NCBI GenBank assembly: GCA_002256985.1
Contig: NCGO01000012.1
Span: forward strand, 1-64,000
From: Novosphingobium sp. 28-62-57
Lineage (GTDB): Bacteria > Pseudomonadota > Alphaproteobacteria > Sphingomonadales > Sphingomonadaceae
Direction of reading: 5' to 3'
DNA: 64,000 bases
Part shown: positions 19,501 through 29,404 of the stretch, one piece after another
Layout of the letters: the number at the start of each line of letters is the position of its first letter
How positions within the stretch are numbered: the first letter of the stretch is position 1
The notes under the pieces: model-generated
What the model saw: the letters and a program-made list of their open reading frames with translations, nothing else
Databases searched by the model: none
Told to the model about the DNA's origin: nothing
Made by a program: the position numbers and the translations under genes

Positions 19501-20293
19501 TGCGTTCGAGCGACATCATGTCGAAGAAGGTATTGGCGGTGGTGCCCGCTTCATCACCGCGCATCTTGTCCATTGTGGCAAATACGGTGCGGATACGCTC
19601 GCTCTCAATCGGGCCGGGGAAGACGAGATTGACGCGGATGCCCTTGGGGCCAAGTTCGAGCGACAATTCGCGCGACCACGCATTCATCGCCGCCTTGGGC
19701 ACGACATAGGCTGCGCGGGCGAAATAGGGGGTGCGCGAGAAGATCGTCGAGACGTTGATGATCGATCCGCCTTCGCCCATCACGCCAGCCGCGGTGCGGG
19801 CAAGGTTCCATGCCACGCCGAAGATGTTGCGCATGGCATCGGCGACGGTTTCGGTATCGGTCGAGCCCTTTTTCTGCAGCGCGGCGAGTTCATCGGCGCT
19901 GAAGGGAAGCTGCTCAATCGGCTGCTTGGGACCGGCAGAGCCAGCGTTGTTGACGAGGATATCGATCTTGCCGAAACGCTTTGCCACATCGGCAATACCA
20001 TCGCGCACCGATTGCGGATCGCCGCCATCGAGCACCACGGTGGCAAGGCGGCTGGCATCGACGCCGCTGGCTTCGCGCATGGCGGCAGCGGCAGCTTCGA
20101 GCCGTTCGGAGGTGCGCCCGGTCATCACCACGGTTGCGCCTTCGGCCAGATAGTGGCGCACGATATAGCCGCCGAGATTGCCTGCCGCACCGGTTACGAG
20201 CGCGATTTTGCCTGCCAGCCTGCCGGTGGCGGTGCTGATGGCCGAATCACCGGGCTTGGAATCGACAGTTGTGCTGGTCTTTGCCTTGGCCAT
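16580..20293 (-). CDS. mcr: Bifunctional malonyl-CoA reductase (malonyl-CoA to 3-hydroxypropionate)
   Basis: A 1237-residue protein (Chloroflexus aurantiacus Mcr is about 1220) started at ATG 20293 after GGGAGAG. It contains two short-chain-dehydrogenase halves. The N-terminal half has TGAAGNLG at 34-41, ILVNNAGSAGP and the catalytic Y-V-V-P-K. The C-terminal half has ALITGGSAGIGGQ, YLINNAGVAG, NVSSYFGGQ and Y-A-V-S-K. In the Chloroflexus enzyme the C half reduces malonyl-CoA to malonate semialdehyde and the N half reduces that to 3-hydroxypropionate with NADPH. Collinear Chloroflexus-like motifs run to the end (PTRLFATDALL-type region, ANFIKTTLHAFTATL, final RIYRGMSMTV), so it looks full length and intact. 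It follows pcs by 163 bp and precedes accA by 13 bp. Confidence 0.96.
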   Translation of the reverse strand: MAKAKTSTTVDSKPGDSAISTATGRLAGKIALVTGAAGNLGGYIVRHYLAEGATVVMTGRTSERLEAAAAAMREASGVDASRLATVVLDGGDPQSVRDGIADVAKRFGKIDILVNNAGSAGPKQPIEQLPFSADELAALQKKGSTDTETVADAMRNIFGVAWNLARTAAGVMGEGGSIINVSTIFSRTPYFARAAYVVPKAAMNAWSRELSLELGPKGIRVNLVFPGPIESERIRTVFATMDKMRGDEAGTTANTFFDMMSLERSTSGAPKAKTFPVPDDIAKTCVFLGSDESAAYNGHDFEVTHGMTVRKEERATYLARPTMRSMDGAGLAVLIAAGDGWEEALEIAKIQIACGASVLLGLPRQADVAIAQARAKAEAIGDALTIVRFNRSEPATIEAALATYTESNAPITGAIFLPVNGPGEFTGKLVDATDEDIEAFMDVELVGAMALARTLSRYWKRHGALLQAPRFIFMSNASDGKDNVYANVLRAAIEQLVRVWRDESEIDVAHGRRGQVEWGNQIVRFTNAEAENTRFAAGHAARVLIKESKIGEVTLYVPRNIGEATGARKAMAGFSENITGLHLGKVALITGGSAGIGGQVARLLALAGAKVMMVARRESELAVARARIVSELEDIGFAGVERRVQTMSGMDVSNLDSLKAAVDATMKAFGRIDYLINNAGVAGAEEMVVDMSVDAWNYTLDANLISNFVLMHHVVPLMKAQGSGYVLNVSSYFGGQKNLAVAYPNRADYAVSKSGQRAMVESMSRYLGPEVQFNAIAPGPVDGDRLAGTGGKPGLFERRGKLILANKRLNAVHAAAVKSLRRGVRVEALLSRLSRNDTVRMSHDTNNPRELRELALACAREGDGLCTWDRYLMTPDIAAKLVCRLRNAGYFLDSPEWAARPNTPEDNGNWLLKTPPEDAPFLPAEKIANEAAKVGTGVLSQLLLGKMPTETDVAQATVFFLADRAVSGETFMPSGGLSVERSTTERELFGSPKQERLDQMRGRTVWIIGEHLTDYLAETAREFISECHVARVVFMTSTEAGFAALKEALSDIEGAPLEMALLDGGVEAAMDSALVQWGHPTTIVSTPLQALPTKLFATDALLSPEEFRQLVADNLTTHFRVSRKASLYDDCQLVLVTPDVPMGDKSPAFALANFIKTTLHAFTATLAVENERLVHGAPVNQINLTRRVRSEEPRDLDEHLEEVKRFARAVLLVGTPLPDAEDSRYRARIYRGMSMTV

Positions 20294-20456
20294 GTCACTC
20301 TCCCACACATGCGCTGCAAGCGATGTTGCGCGCTTTTTCAATATTATGCCTGGGGAGGACAGCTTTGTAGCAAAGTGAACAGACGCCCGATGTTTGAGCC
20401 GGGTCGATCAATTCTTTGATGTTCGCCGTTTCCGGGCCATTTTGTCAAGCATGCAC

Positions 20457-23400
20457 TTACGTGTCGGATTCCTGTGTCACCGCCCACGCTTCCAGCAGCG
20501 CATCGCGGCTGCGCAGGCCCATGGCGGGCAGGGCGTGGTTGACGACATAGGTCGAGCCGGAATGGCGGTTGTCCCACATCGCTTGATGCGCCTCTGGCAG
20601 GCCTTCCCACGGCACAACCTCAGGCTCGGTCACTTCGAGCAGGCCCGCTGCGATCATGTCGTTCATGCGCGAAACTTCATAGGCATTGCACAAGTGCGTG
20701 CCTAGGATCGAGGCGGTCGGCATGAGGATCTTGCGCTGGCGGGTCCAGACTTGCGGCGCATAGAACGTAAAGCGCCCGCCGGTCAGGTCTTCGGAGAAGA
20801 CGACGCGGCCGGTGAACGGCTTCACCAGCGAGGTCGAGACGCCGAGCGTGTCCTGCCCCATGCGTTCGAACACGAGATCGGGGCTGCCGCGCGGATTGTC
20901 GGGCGAGCGCAGGATTTTGCCGACGGCTGCGCCGAACGGCTTCATCACGCGGTCTTGATAGTCGCGCACCGCCGCCTTGAAGACTTCGATATCGGCCTTG
21001 GCATCGGGAAGGCGCGGCATGGTATCGGGCCAGAGGAAGTTATCGCCCTCGCGCCGCCGGATCGCTTCAAGGCTGACGATGCCCTCGATGGCGTCTTCGA
21101 GGCCCAGCGATTGTAGGAATTCGCGCTGGCCGTCGGTGGTGGTGGCGACCACGCTGCGCGCGTTGAAGCGGCGGGCGGCTTCGATGATTTCTAGGCCCAT
21201 GTCGTCGAGCAGGTCGGTGGAGCCGGGGCCGTAGTAGATCAGCACCGCCTCGCCGCCGCGCAGCGCGGCGCGGCGCAGCATCTTTTCGGGGCTGGCCGCG
21301 CCGGACTTGCCCATGAAGCTGAAGTGATAGCCTGATGACGCGCCATAGAACGCCAAGGTGCCGTTTTCGGCGAGGAGCTGGAAGCTGCGCGGGAAGGCGG
21401 TCTCGCCCGCGTGGCTGACGACATAGTCGGCCAGCTTGCCGCCGTTGAGCGTCTTGTATTCTTCGATCAGCGGAGCGCCGGCGGCTTCCCAAGCGCGGGC
21501 CTCGGCGGCGTCTTCGGGAACCGTGGTGTAGAGATCGGCGAAGCGCGGGTCCTTGCGGTTGATCGCGCCGACGGCGCCTTGCTGGCCGGTGATGAACGCG
21601 GCGCGGTCCGGGCTGGAGACGAGGCCGGTGACTTGCAGGCCGGTGCGCACCGAGGAGCGCAGTGCGTCTAGCCCGGTGCCAGTGGCCGCGCCTTCGACGA
21701 ACAGCGTGCGGCCCGGGGCAATCTGCAGCGTTGTGAACAGGCAGCGCGAGATCGTGCCGAGATTGAGCACGTAGCTGCCCGCCTGTTCCAGCGTCAGGTT
21801 CGGCGGCACCGCGTGCATCTGCGGGGCCTGCACGGTGAGGAACTGCGCGTGGCTGCCCGTCTCCGTCTCGTAGCCCTGGATCGAGAAGCCCGCGTACATC
21901 GGATCGTTGCCGACTTGCGGGGACAGCAGATCGTTGGTGCCCGAATAGACCGTGACGAGATCGCCGACCTTTACGCGGCCATTGGCGCGGGTCTCGCTGC
22001 CGAGCGCGGCGACGAGCGCGATGCCGCCCGAACCGGTGATCTGGACGTCCTCTTCATGGGCATCGAACGGCGAGACCGGAATGCCCGTCAGCCCCCAGAT
22101 ATCGTTGAAGTTGACCTCGCTGGTGAGCATGTAGAGCAGCGCTTCGTTGGGCGCAGGCTCGGGCACTTTGACGATCAACTCGCGTTCGTGCGTGGCGGGC
22201 TGGCCAAACCGGGGCGCACCCGTATCGGGATCGCGCGCGATGCCGAAGGCGTACTGCCATTCCGGAATCGCGGTGACGCCGGGATAGAACGGCGCGCCGA
22301 CCGGGAGCAGATCGCCGCTGGCCTCAAGGGCCGCTCCGCGCGTCTCATGCTCGCTGTCGATCCACAGACCGTCGCGCCGCACCGGAAGCGGCGGGCTGAC
22401 TTTGTCCAAGAACTGGCGGATGCCGGTCTTGCCGCCTTCGGGATCGATGATCGCCTCGGCAAACAGCGCTGCCTCGCGCGCGAGGCCTGCAGCCATGCCC
22501 TGCGTCAGGCCCGTGCGCACCGCATCGAGCGCGCGTTCACCGGCCTTGCCGCGACCGGCCCAATCTAGCTGGCGGAGAATGCGCTGGAGGAAATCGTCCT
22601 GCATCACGCTGTCGAGATCGACCGTGGCGGGCTGTTCCCAGCTCTGCGTGGCGGCCTCGCGCGCGGCGAAGGCTTTGCCCAGTGTACTGGCCTCGCCATG
22701 CTTCACCCACTCGCGCACCAGCGCGTGGGCCTCGGCGAGCGCATCGTGGCTGCCATCGGCAAGCGCATCGACGAGGCCGATATCGGCGGCAGCGGCGGCA
22801 TCGATGCTGCGTCCGCCAAGGATCAGGTCGAGTGCATCGCGCAAGCCAGTTTCGCCGTGCCGGTCTGCCAGAAGGCGCGGCAGGCGCTGCGTGCCGCCGT
22901 AGCCGGGCAGCAGGCGCAGGCGGATTTCGGGCTGGCCGAAGCGCGCGGTGGGCTCCGCCACGCGGTAGTGGCAGGCGAGGGCGAATTCCATGCCGCCGCC
23001 GAGTGCCACGCCTTGCACCGCCGCGATGCATGGCTTGCCCATCGTTTCGATCTTGCGGAACGCGAGCTGCGCGTTGTTGGGCAGGACGAGCGCTTCTTCG
23101 TGGGAATGGATTTCCTCCAGCATCTGCCGGATATCCGCGCCCGCGACGAAGGATGACGTGCCTTGCCCGGTGAACACCACCGCGACGACATCGTCCTTGC
23201 GCGCCAGATGCTCGACCACGATCACCAGTTCGTCGATCGCGCGTTCGTTCAGCGCGTTGACCGGGGCGTTGGTGACGGTGACGGTTGCGACGCGCTTGCC
23301 GGGGGCTCCAATGGAATCCAGCGCATTGTATTGAATGAGGAAATAGCGGTAGCGCTCGAACAGCGATTGCTCTTCGGAGAGGCGCTGCTGGCGCTGCCAC

Positions 23401-25955
23401 GCGTCAATCGCGGTCTTTAGTTCGACAAGGCTTTCGGGGTTGCGCAAGGTAGTAACGTCACCCAGCTCGCCGCCCTCAACCAGCGCGCGGACCATGCGGC
23501 GCATGTATTTGCCCGAGCGGGTTTCGGGGAACTGGCTGACCTCGATAAAGTCTGCCGGAACCGCGACTGCGCCCTTTTCGGTGCGGACGAGATTGAACAG
23601 CCGCTGGCGGTCCTCCTCGGTGAGCTTGCGGCCAGCGACGGGCACCACGAAGGCGAGGGGGGTGAGCCCTTTTTCGCGGTGCGGCGCGCCGACGACGAGC
23701 ACATTGCCGACCGGTGAATCCGGATCGAGCGTCTTGTCGCGCAGCACTGCGCCTTCGATTTCCTCGGTGCCCATGCGGTGGCCCGAGACGTTGATCACAT
23801 CATCGCTGCGGCCATGGAACGAGAACGAGCCATCGTCATGCGCAATGGCGAAATCGCCCTGCGTATAGGCCCATGCGCCCTGCCAGCGGCCCCAATAGCC
23901 GCTTTCCCAGCGCCCGGCATCGCCCGTCCAGCCGCCAACCACGCTGCCGTTTTCGACGCGGAAATTCTCGACATCGCCCCAGATCGTGCGCGCGAGATAG
24001 GGGTAGGGGGCGGCGATGACGACTTCGCCCTTTTCGCCCGGCTCGGCGCGGCGCCAGGTGACGCCTTCGCTGCCGGTGCGGGCAAACTGCGCGGTGCCGG
24101 GGGTGGCATCCTCGTCTTCCACCCAGACCTCGCCGACAATCCACGGCAGCGGGAAGGCGTGGGCATCGGCCTTCAAGGGGAAATCGGCGTTGCCGTAGAA
24201 ATGGGTCCAGGCAATGCCGCCGTGCTCGGTCGCCCAGTAGCTGTTGATGTATTGCGGGGTCACGTGCTCCATGCCGAAGGCCTGCACGCTGGGGCTGGTC
24301 GGCTCGGCGCAGAATGTGGCGACGCGCAGGCTGCTCATGTCGTAGCGCTGAACATCCGCGAGGTTCGAGGGATCGGACATGATCGATTTCAGGAAGGTCA
24401 CGCCTGCCTTGAAGATCGTGATCTTGTGCCGCTCGATCATCGAAGCGAAGCGGCCCGCGTGGGGGAATACGGGGGAGCCTTCGAACACGACCGTGGTGAC
24501 GCGCGAGAGCAGTGCTGCGGAGATCTGATAGCTCTGCCCGGTGATCCAGCCCGGATCGGCCACGACAAAGATCGTGTCGCCCGGCCGCGCATCGAACGCG
24601 ACCTGCATCGATTGCGCGATGCCTGCGGTATAGCCGCCGTGGACGTGAACAATGCCCTTCGGCTTGCCGGTGGAGCCGGAGGTGTAGATGAAGAACAGCG
24701 GATAATCGGAATCGACCGGCAGCGGCTTTGATGAAGCCCAGATGGCGCGCACGAAATCGGCGTCCGGCAGCGCCAGCAGAGCTGCTTCGCTGGCCACATC
24801 GGCCTTGGCGAGGATCGTTTCCAGCGCCGCATCGGTGAGCTCGTGGCTCCAGCGGTCGCGCTCTTCGCGCCACACGATATCGGGCTGCGCGGTGTGGCGC
24901 ACCACGATTACGGTATCGACGCGCGGCGGAAGGGTGACGAGGCTGGAGGCGATGGCAAGGCGCACCCGCGCGGCATCACTGGATGCGATACGGCCCGCTT
25001 CGCCCAGTTTGATCAGCGCACGGCCCACGCCGCGCATCACATCGGAGCGTTCGACGGTGACTTCACCCGCCAGCGTTTCGGCCACGGTTTCGTTGATTAC
25101 GGCAGCATCGGCGGGATCAAGCCCCAAGTCGATTCCGGCCAATACGGTTAGCGCGGTGGAGACCGGCACATAGTTGTCGAGCGCGGGATCGGTGTAGGCG
25201 GTCTTGAACGCGGCGACTTGCGCGCTGCGGTAGCTACCATCTGACGTGACGATCACGCGCGCGCCAGCGTCGGCAATGCGGTCTGACAGCGTCTTGTCGC
25301 TGAAGCCCCCGAACACCGCCGTGTAGACAATGCCAAGGCGCTTGGCCGCTTCGGACCAGAAAATCTGCGGCACGATGCTTGGCATGTTCAGCGCGATGCG
25401 ATCACCTGCCTTGAGGCCAAGGCCTTCGAGCGCGACGGCGCACTTGGCGACTTCGAGCAGCATCCGCTTGCGCGAGACGGAGAAGGTATCGACCGGCGCG
25501 CCGCGCCCGCCGTCTGCCGCCATGTCCCAGCGGTCGCCCTCGAAGATCAGCGCGGCTTCATCGCCGTGGCCGGCCAGCACGTGGCGGTCGATCTCGTTGA
25601 ATGCGGCATTGGTGCGTCCGCCGGTGAACCAGCGCCAGTGCGGCGGGTTGGAGGCGTCAAACGCAGTGGTCCACGGTGCGAAGTCTGCCGGGACATCGGC
25701 GGTAACGGGCGCGCCGGTTATGGCATCCCAGCCGGACCATGTGCCAGCACTATCGCGGGTCAGCCATGCGCCTGCCGTGCCTTGGTCGGCGACGAACCAG
25801 TGTATGCGCTCTGCCGCGATGTTCGCGTGGAACGCTCCGGGGTTTTCAAGCACGGCGGCCCGCATCGCTGCCCAATCGGCGCGCGTGCGAACGGGGTTTA
25901 CGCTGGCGACAGGTGTTGCGCCACGTGCTGCTGTGGACAGGCCAGCTGCTGCCAT
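20457..25955 (-). CDS. pcs: Trifunctional propionyl-CoA synthase (3-hydroxypropionate to propionyl-CoA)
   Basis: A 1832-residue multidomain enzyme (Chloroflexus Pcs is about 1822). Domain 1, acyl-CoA synthetase (about 1-860): the AMP-binding P-loop FFIYTSGSTGKPKGIVHVHGG, GRSDDVINVSGHRMG and catalytic K816 in TRSGKYMRR. Domain 2, enoyl-CoA hydratase (about 880-1200): GTSSFVAGADIRQ, GVALGGGMEFALACHY and FGQPEIRLRLLPGYGGTQ, with both crotonase glutamates present. Domain 3, an MDR-type enoyl-CoA reductase (about 1270-1832): NEALLYMLTSEVNFNDIWG and LFVEGAATGTG. It activates 3-hydroxypropionate to its CoA ester, dehydrates it to acryloyl-CoA and reduces that to propionyl-CoA inside one protein. ATG 25955 has a GGGAGGG ribosome-binding site. 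Homologues are known in Erythrobacter-type sphingomonads. Confidence 0.96.
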   Translation of the reverse strand: MAAAGLSTAARGATPVASVNPVRTRADWAAMRAAVLENPGAFHANIAAERIHWFVADQGTAGAWLTRDSAGTWSGWDAITGAPVTADVPADFAPWTTAFDASNPPHWRWFTGGRTNAAFNEIDRHVLAGHGDEAALIFEGDRWDMAADGGRGAPVDTFSVSRKRMLLEVAKCAVALEGLGLKAGDRIALNMPSIVPQIFWSEAAKRLGIVYTAVFGGFSDKTLSDRIADAGARVIVTSDGSYRSAQVAAFKTAYTDPALDNYVPVSTALTVLAGIDLGLDPADAAVINETVAETLAGEVTVERSDVMRGVGRALIKLGEAGRIASSDAARVRLAIASSLVTLPPRVDTVIVVRHTAQPDIVWREERDRWSHELTDAALETILAKADVASEAALLALPDADFVRAIWASSKPLPVDSDYPLFFIYTSGSTGKPKGIVHVHGGYTAGIAQSMQVAFDARPGDTIFVVADPGWITGQSYQISAALLSRVTTVVFEGSPVFPHAGRFASMIERHKITIFKAGVTFLKSIMSDPSNLADVQRYDMSSLRVATFCAEPTSPSVQAFGMEHVTPQYINSYWATEHGGIAWTHFYGNADFPLKADAHAFPLPWIVGEVWVEDEDATPGTAQFARTGSEGVTWRRAEPGEKGEVVIAAPYPYLARTIWGDVENFRVENGSVVGGWTGDAGRWESGYWGRWQGAWAYTQGDFAIAHDDGSFSFHGRSDDVINVSGHRMGTEEIEGAVLRDKTLDPDSPVGNVLVVGAPHREKGLTPLAFVVPVAGRKLTEEDRQRLFNLVRTEKGAVAVPADFIEVSQFPETRSGKYMRRMVRALVEGGELGDVTTLRNPESLVELKTAIDAWQRQQRLSEEQSLFERYRYFLIQYNALDSIGAPGKRVATVTVTNAPVNALNERAIDELVIVVEHLARKDDVVAVVFTGQGTSSFVAGADIRQMLEEIHSHEEALVLPNNAQLAFRKIETMGKPCIAAVQGVALGGGMEFALACHYRVAEPTARFGQPEIRLRLLPGYGGTQRLPRLLADRHGETGLRDALDLILGGRSIDAAAAADIGLVDALADGSHDALAEAHALVREWVKHGEASTLGKAFAAREAATQSWEQPATVDLDSVMQDDFLQRILRQLDWAGRGKAGERALDAVRTGLTQGMAAGLAREAALFAEAIIDPEGGKTGIRQFLDKVSPPLPVRRDGLWIDSEHETRGAALEASGDLLPVGAPFYPGVTAIPEWQYAFGIARDPDTGAPRFGQPATHERELIVKVPEPAPNEALLYMLTSEVNFNDIWGLTGIPVSPFDAHEEDVQITGSGGIALVAALGSETRANGRVKVGDLVTVYSGTNDLLSPQVGNDPMYAGFSIQGYETETGSHAQFLTVQAPQMHAVPPNLTLEQAGSYVLNLGTISRCLFTTLQIAPGRTLFVEGAATGTGLDALRSSVRTGLQVTGLVSSPDRAAFITGQQGAVGAINRKDPRFADLYTTVPEDAAEARAWEAAGAPLIEEYKTLNGGKLADYVVSHAGETAFPRSFQLLAENGTLAFYGASSGYHFSFMGKSGAASPEKMLRRAALRGGEAVLIYYGPGSTDLLDDMGLEIIEAARRFNARSVVATTTDGQREFLQSLGLEDAIEGIVSLEAIRRREGDNFLWPDTMPRLPDAKADIEVFKAAVRDYQDRVMKPFGAAVGKILRSPDNPRGSPDLVFERMGQDTLGVSTSLVKPFTGRVVFSEDLTGGRFTFYAPQVWTRQRKILMPTASILGTHLCNAYEVSRMNDMIAAGLLEVTEPEVVPWEGLPEAHQAMWDNRHSGSTYVVNHALPAMGLRSRDALLEAWAVTQESDT

Positions 25956-26117
25956 CGAATCGCCCTCCCTGTGTTTTTATTTCGGGGAGTGAGCCTGAAC
26001 AATTCGGTCTTGGCAATACGCCCGTGGGACAAGCTTTCTGGCAATTCATGTTAGGAAGGCGCGGCTGTTGGGCCGGTTTTCCTTGTTTTCCTTTGTCTGC
26101 AACGTCTAGGACAGGCT

Positions 26118-26148
26118 TTGACGGGGACAGCCACGCAAACTCCATAAT
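26118..26148 (+). promoter_or_regulatory. Candidate promoter for the mrp operon
   Basis: TTGACG (26118-26123) and CATAAT (26143-26148) are separated by 19 bp, slightly longer than the 17-18 optimum, and lie 30 bp before the mrpA start. They sit in the 222-bp region shared with the divergent pcs gene. Assignment is by eye only. Confidence 0.3.
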
Positions 26149-26177
26149 TTAAAGCGCAGGAGCATCAGGGCCAGACA

Positions 26178-29027
26178 ATGGCACTCCAACTGACCCTTTA
26201 TCTGCTTGTGTTGCTCCCTTTCTTTGCCGCTTTGCTGATCGCAATGGTCAGTGCAAAGGGTTTGGCTTGGCATAGCGGTCTGGCTGCTGCGGGCAGTGCA
26301 GTCGGGCTTGTTATCGTGCTGGTCTTGGCCGGGCGCGTGCTTGATGGCGAGGTGTTGGCGGTATCGGCACCTTGGGTGCCTGCGCTAGGGCTTGATTTTG
26401 CGCTGATGCTCGATCCGCTGGGGCTGCTGTTTGCCCTGATGATCCTTGGCATCGGTTTGCTGGTGGTAATCTTCGGGCACTTTTACCTTGCCCCGACCGA
26501 GGCGACGGGGCGGTTCTTTGCCAGCCTGATGCTGTTTCAGGGGGCGATGCTGGGCATTGTCATTTCCGGCAACATCCTGCTTCTGCTGGTGTTCTGGGAA
26601 CTGACCAGTCTGTCATCGTTCCTGCTGATCGGCTTTTGGAAGCACAAGGCCGAGGCGCGGCAGGGCGCGCGCATGGCGCTGGCGGTGACGGGCGGCGGCG
26701 GGCTGGTGCTGATTGCGGGCATGGTGCTGCTGGGCACGCTGGCCGGATCGTTTGATCTGATGACCATTTTGCAGCGCGGTGATCTTGTGCAGGCGTCAGC
26801 GCTTTATCCGGTGATGCTGATCCTGATTCTGATTGGCTGCTTCACCAAGTCGGCGCAGTTTCCGTTCCATTTCTGGTTGCCGCACGCGATGGCTGCGCCA
26901 ACGCCGGTGAGTGCTTATCTGCATTCGGCCACGATGGTGAAGGCGGGCGTGTTCCTGCTGGCGCGGCTGTGGCCGGTGCTTTCGGGGACCGAGCTATATA
27001 CCATCATCGTCAGCGGGACTGGGCTTATCACCATGTTGTTCGGCGCTTGGGTGGCATTGTTCCGGCATGATCTGAAGAGCATTCTGGCCTATTCCACGAT
27101 CAGCCAGCTGGGCCTGCTGGTGATGCTGCTGGGCTTTTCGATCAAGCTGGCGGCTGTCGGCGCGGTGCTGCACATCATCAATCACGCCGCGTTCAAGGCG
27201 GCGCTGTTCATGTCGGCGGGGATTGTCGATCACGAAACGGGCACGCGCGATATCCGCAAGTTGGGCGGGCTTGTCAAAGCCATGCCGATCACGGCGCTGG
27301 TTGCCACCTTGGCCGCAGCGTCGATGGCAGGACTTCCGCCCTTTGGGGGCTTCATTTCGAAAGAGATGATGCTGGACGAAACGCTGCATATCGCCCTGTT
27401 CGGGCTGCCATGGCTGGTGCCGTTGGTAGCAACGGTGGCGGCCACCTTGTCGGTCGCCTATTCGCTGCGGTTTGCGATTCACCTGTTCTTCGGCGAGCCG
27501 CGCGATGTGCAGGTTCATGCCAAAGCGCATGATCCGGGGGCGGGCATGTGGGCATCGCCAGCGTTTCTGGTGGTGCTGGCGGTGCTGCTGGGCCTGATCC
27601 CGATGGCGCTGGCAGGGCCGCTCGTTTCCGCTGCGGCAGGTGCGGTGCTGGGCGAGGTGGCACCGCCGCTGGGGCTGGCGTTGTGGCATGGGATCAACCC
27701 GGCGCTGGGAATGAGCGTGGCTGCTGTAGTGGCCGGCACACTGCTGCTGTGGCAACACGCACCGCTGCTGCGCGCTTATCAGAGCGTGCGCCACCTTGAT
27801 GCCAAGGTCCTGTTCGAACGCGTGATGGCGTTTGCCGACAAGCGTGTGCGCAAGTTGATCGTGGCGCTGCACAGGCCATCGCTGCAACGCATGTTGCTTG
27901 CCGCCTTCGCGGTGGTTGTTGCGCTGTTTATCGAAGGAGCAATGGACGGTGGCGGAAGCCTGACCGGTCCGCGCGTCGGCCAACCCGCTTCGGTGGTGGC
28001 AGTGATCGCTTGGGGGCTGCTGATCGCGGCCACGATTGCGGTGGTGCTGGCCCAGCGCCAGCGGTTTCTGGTGCTGGTCTATGTCAGCGTGATCGGCTTG
28101 GTCATCGCTTTGGCGTTCGTCCACCTTTCGGCCCCCGATCTGGCTTTGACGCAGATTTCGGTCGAGGTGGTCACGATCCTGCTGCTGTTGCTGGCGCTGA
28201 ACCTCCTGCCCAAGACGCCGCCGCAATTGTCGAGCAAGGGCAGGCGTTTGCGCGATGGCATGCTGGCGTTGGCAGGTGGATTGGGCGTGGGCGGCGCGGC
28301 CTGGGCGATGCTGACGCGCAATGCCAATGATCCGATATCGGCCTATCACATCGCCAACAGCTACACCGGCGGAGGCGGGACCAATATCGTCAACGTCACG
28401 CTGGTCGATTTCCGCGGCTTTGACACGCTTGGCGAGATTATCGTGCTGGGGATTGCGGGCCTTGCCATCTATGCCCTGCTCGATACGGCAACGCGGGGTG
28501 CAGCCGGGGCGCGGCTGGGAACGTGGCAGGAGGACATGCCGCATTCGCCCGAACGCCACCCGGTGATGTTCGTAATGGCCACGCGCATCCTGCTGCCGCT
28601 GGTGCTGGCGGTGGGGATCTACATCTTCCTGCGCGGCCATAACGAGCCTGGCGGCGGCTTCATCGCGGCACTGGTGATCGCGATTGCGTTCCTGCTGCAA
28701 TATCTGGCCTCAGGCTTTGACTGGACCGATGCGCGCCGCAAGGTGGGGGAGCATTTGCTGATCGGGTCCGGGGTTCTGGTGGCGCTGGCAACGGGGCTGG
28801 GATCACTGGTGTTCGGTGCCAATTTCCTGACCAGTGCGTTCGGCTATTTCGATATTCCGCTTGTGGGCGAGGTGGAACTGGCAACTGCCATGCTGTTTGA
28901 CATCGGCGTGCTGGCGGTGGTGTTTGGTGCGGTCATGATGGCGCTGGCGCAGCTTAGCCAGATTGCCCAACGGGCTGCGCGCGCCCATGCTGCCAGCCTT
29001 GCCGCGCAGCAGGAGGAGGGCCAATGA
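26178..29027 (+). CDS. mrpA: Mrp/Pha cation:proton antiporter subunit A fused to subunit B
   Basis: A 949-residue membrane protein. Residues about 1-770 are a NuoL-like MrpA proton channel with many helices and the conserved block [31 protein letters not shown], plus the MrpA-specific C-terminal helices ([20 protein letters not shown]). Residues about 790-940 are an MrpB/MnhB domain ([25 protein letters not shown]). The A-B fusion is typical of alphaproteobacterial Pha systems. With subunits C-G it forms a multi-subunit Na+(K+)/H+ antiporter used for pH and ion homeostasis. It is the first gene of the operon; mrpC overlaps its stop (ATGA). Confidence 0.95.
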   Translation: MALQLTLYLLVLLPFFAALLIAMVSAKGLAWHSGLAAAGSAVGLVIVLVLAGRVLDGEVLAVSAPWVPALGLDFALMLDPLGLLFALMILGIGLLVVIFGHFYLAPTEATGRFFASLMLFQGAMLGIVISGNILLLLVFWELTSLSSFLLIGFWKHKAEARQGARMALAVTGGGGLVLIAGMVLLGTLAGSFDLMTILQRGDLVQASALYPVMLILILIGCFTKSAQFPFHFWLPHAMAAPTPVSAYLHSATMVKAGVFLLARLWPVLSGTELYTIIVSGTGLITMLFGAWVALFRHDLKSILAYSTISQLGLLVMLLGFSIKLAAVGAVLHIINHAAFKAALFMSAGIVDHETGTRDIRKLGGLVKAMPITALVATLAAASMAGLPPFGGFISKEMMLDETLHIALFGLPWLVPLVATVAATLSVAYSLRFAIHLFFGEPRDVQVHAKAHDPGAGMWASPAFLVVLAVLLGLIPMALAGPLVSAAAGAVLGEVAPPLGLALWHGINPALGMSVAAVVAGTLLLWQHAPLLRAYQSVRHLDAKVLFERVMAFADKRVRKLIVALHRPSLQRMLLAAFAVVVALFIEGAMDGGGSLTGPRVGQPASVVAVIAWGLLIAATIAVVLAQRQRFLVLVYVSVIGLVIALAFVHLSAPDLALTQISVEVVTILLLLLALNLLPKTPPQLSSKGRRLRDGMLALAGGLGVGGAAWAMLTRNANDPISAYHIANSYTGGGGTNIVNVTLVDFRGFDTLGEIIVLGIAGLAIYALLDTATRGAAGARLGTWQEDMPHSPERHPVMFVMATRILLPLVLAVGIYIFLRGHNEPGGGFIAALVIAIAFLLQYLASGFDWTDARRKVGEHLLIGSGVLVALATGLGSLVFGANFLTSAFGYFDIPLVGEVELATAMLFDIGVLAVVFGAVMMALAQLSQIAQRAARAHAASLAAQQEEGQ

Positions 29028-29404
29028 CCCTCGAATTTCTGGTCGCCAGCGCCATTGGCGTTTTGGTGGCGGGCGGCATCTATCTTTCGCTGCGGGCGCG
29101 GACGTTTCAGGTTGTACTGGGGCTTACGCTGTTTTCCTATGCGGTGAACCTGTTCCTCTTTGCGTCCGGGCGCTTGACGATTGATCGTCCGCCAATCCTG
29201 CAAAAGGGTGTTACCGACTATGCCGATCCTTTGCCGCAGGCGCTTGTCCTGACGGCCATCGTGATCACTTTCGGGATGACGGCGCTGGCAGTGGTGCTCT
29301 CTCTGCGCAGCTTTCTGGAAACCGGCAGCGATCAGGTTGATGGCAACGAATGTGCTGGCGATCAGGATGATTGCTCAGACGTGACCGCAGAGCCGCACGG
29401 ATGA
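29024..29404 (+). CDS. mrpC: Mrp antiporter subunit C (NuoK-like)
   Basis: A 126-residue NuoK-like subunit with three transmembrane helices: FLVASAIGVLVAGGIYLSL, VVLGLTLFSYAVNLFLFA (with the conserved G-L-x-L-x-x-x-x-x-N-L element) and LVLTAIVITFGMTALAVVLS. The ILQKGVTDYADPLPQALVLTAI segment is highly typical of MrpC. The polar C-terminal tail is Asp/Glu/Cys-rich. It overlaps mrpA and mrpD by ATGA junctions. Confidence 0.93.
   Translation: MTLEFLVASAIGVLVAGGIYLSLRARTFQVVLGLTLFSYAVNLFLFASGRLTIDRPPILQKGVTDYADPLPQALVLTAIVITFGMTALAVVLSLRSFLETGSDQVDGNECAGDQDDCSDVTAEPHG

Noticed and set aside
17855-20419. A very long plus-strand open frame (about 850 codons) antisense to mcr
   Set aside because: It mirrors the codon structure of mcr in GC-rich DNA, its translation is His/Arg/Gly-rich without recognisable domains, and the minus-strand protein is collinear with known malonyl-CoA reductases.
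26994-28700. A long minus-strand open frame (568 codons) antisense to mrpA
   Set aside because: The translation is a Gln/His/Arg-rich low-complexity shadow; mrpA on the other strand has conserved antiporter motifs throughout.
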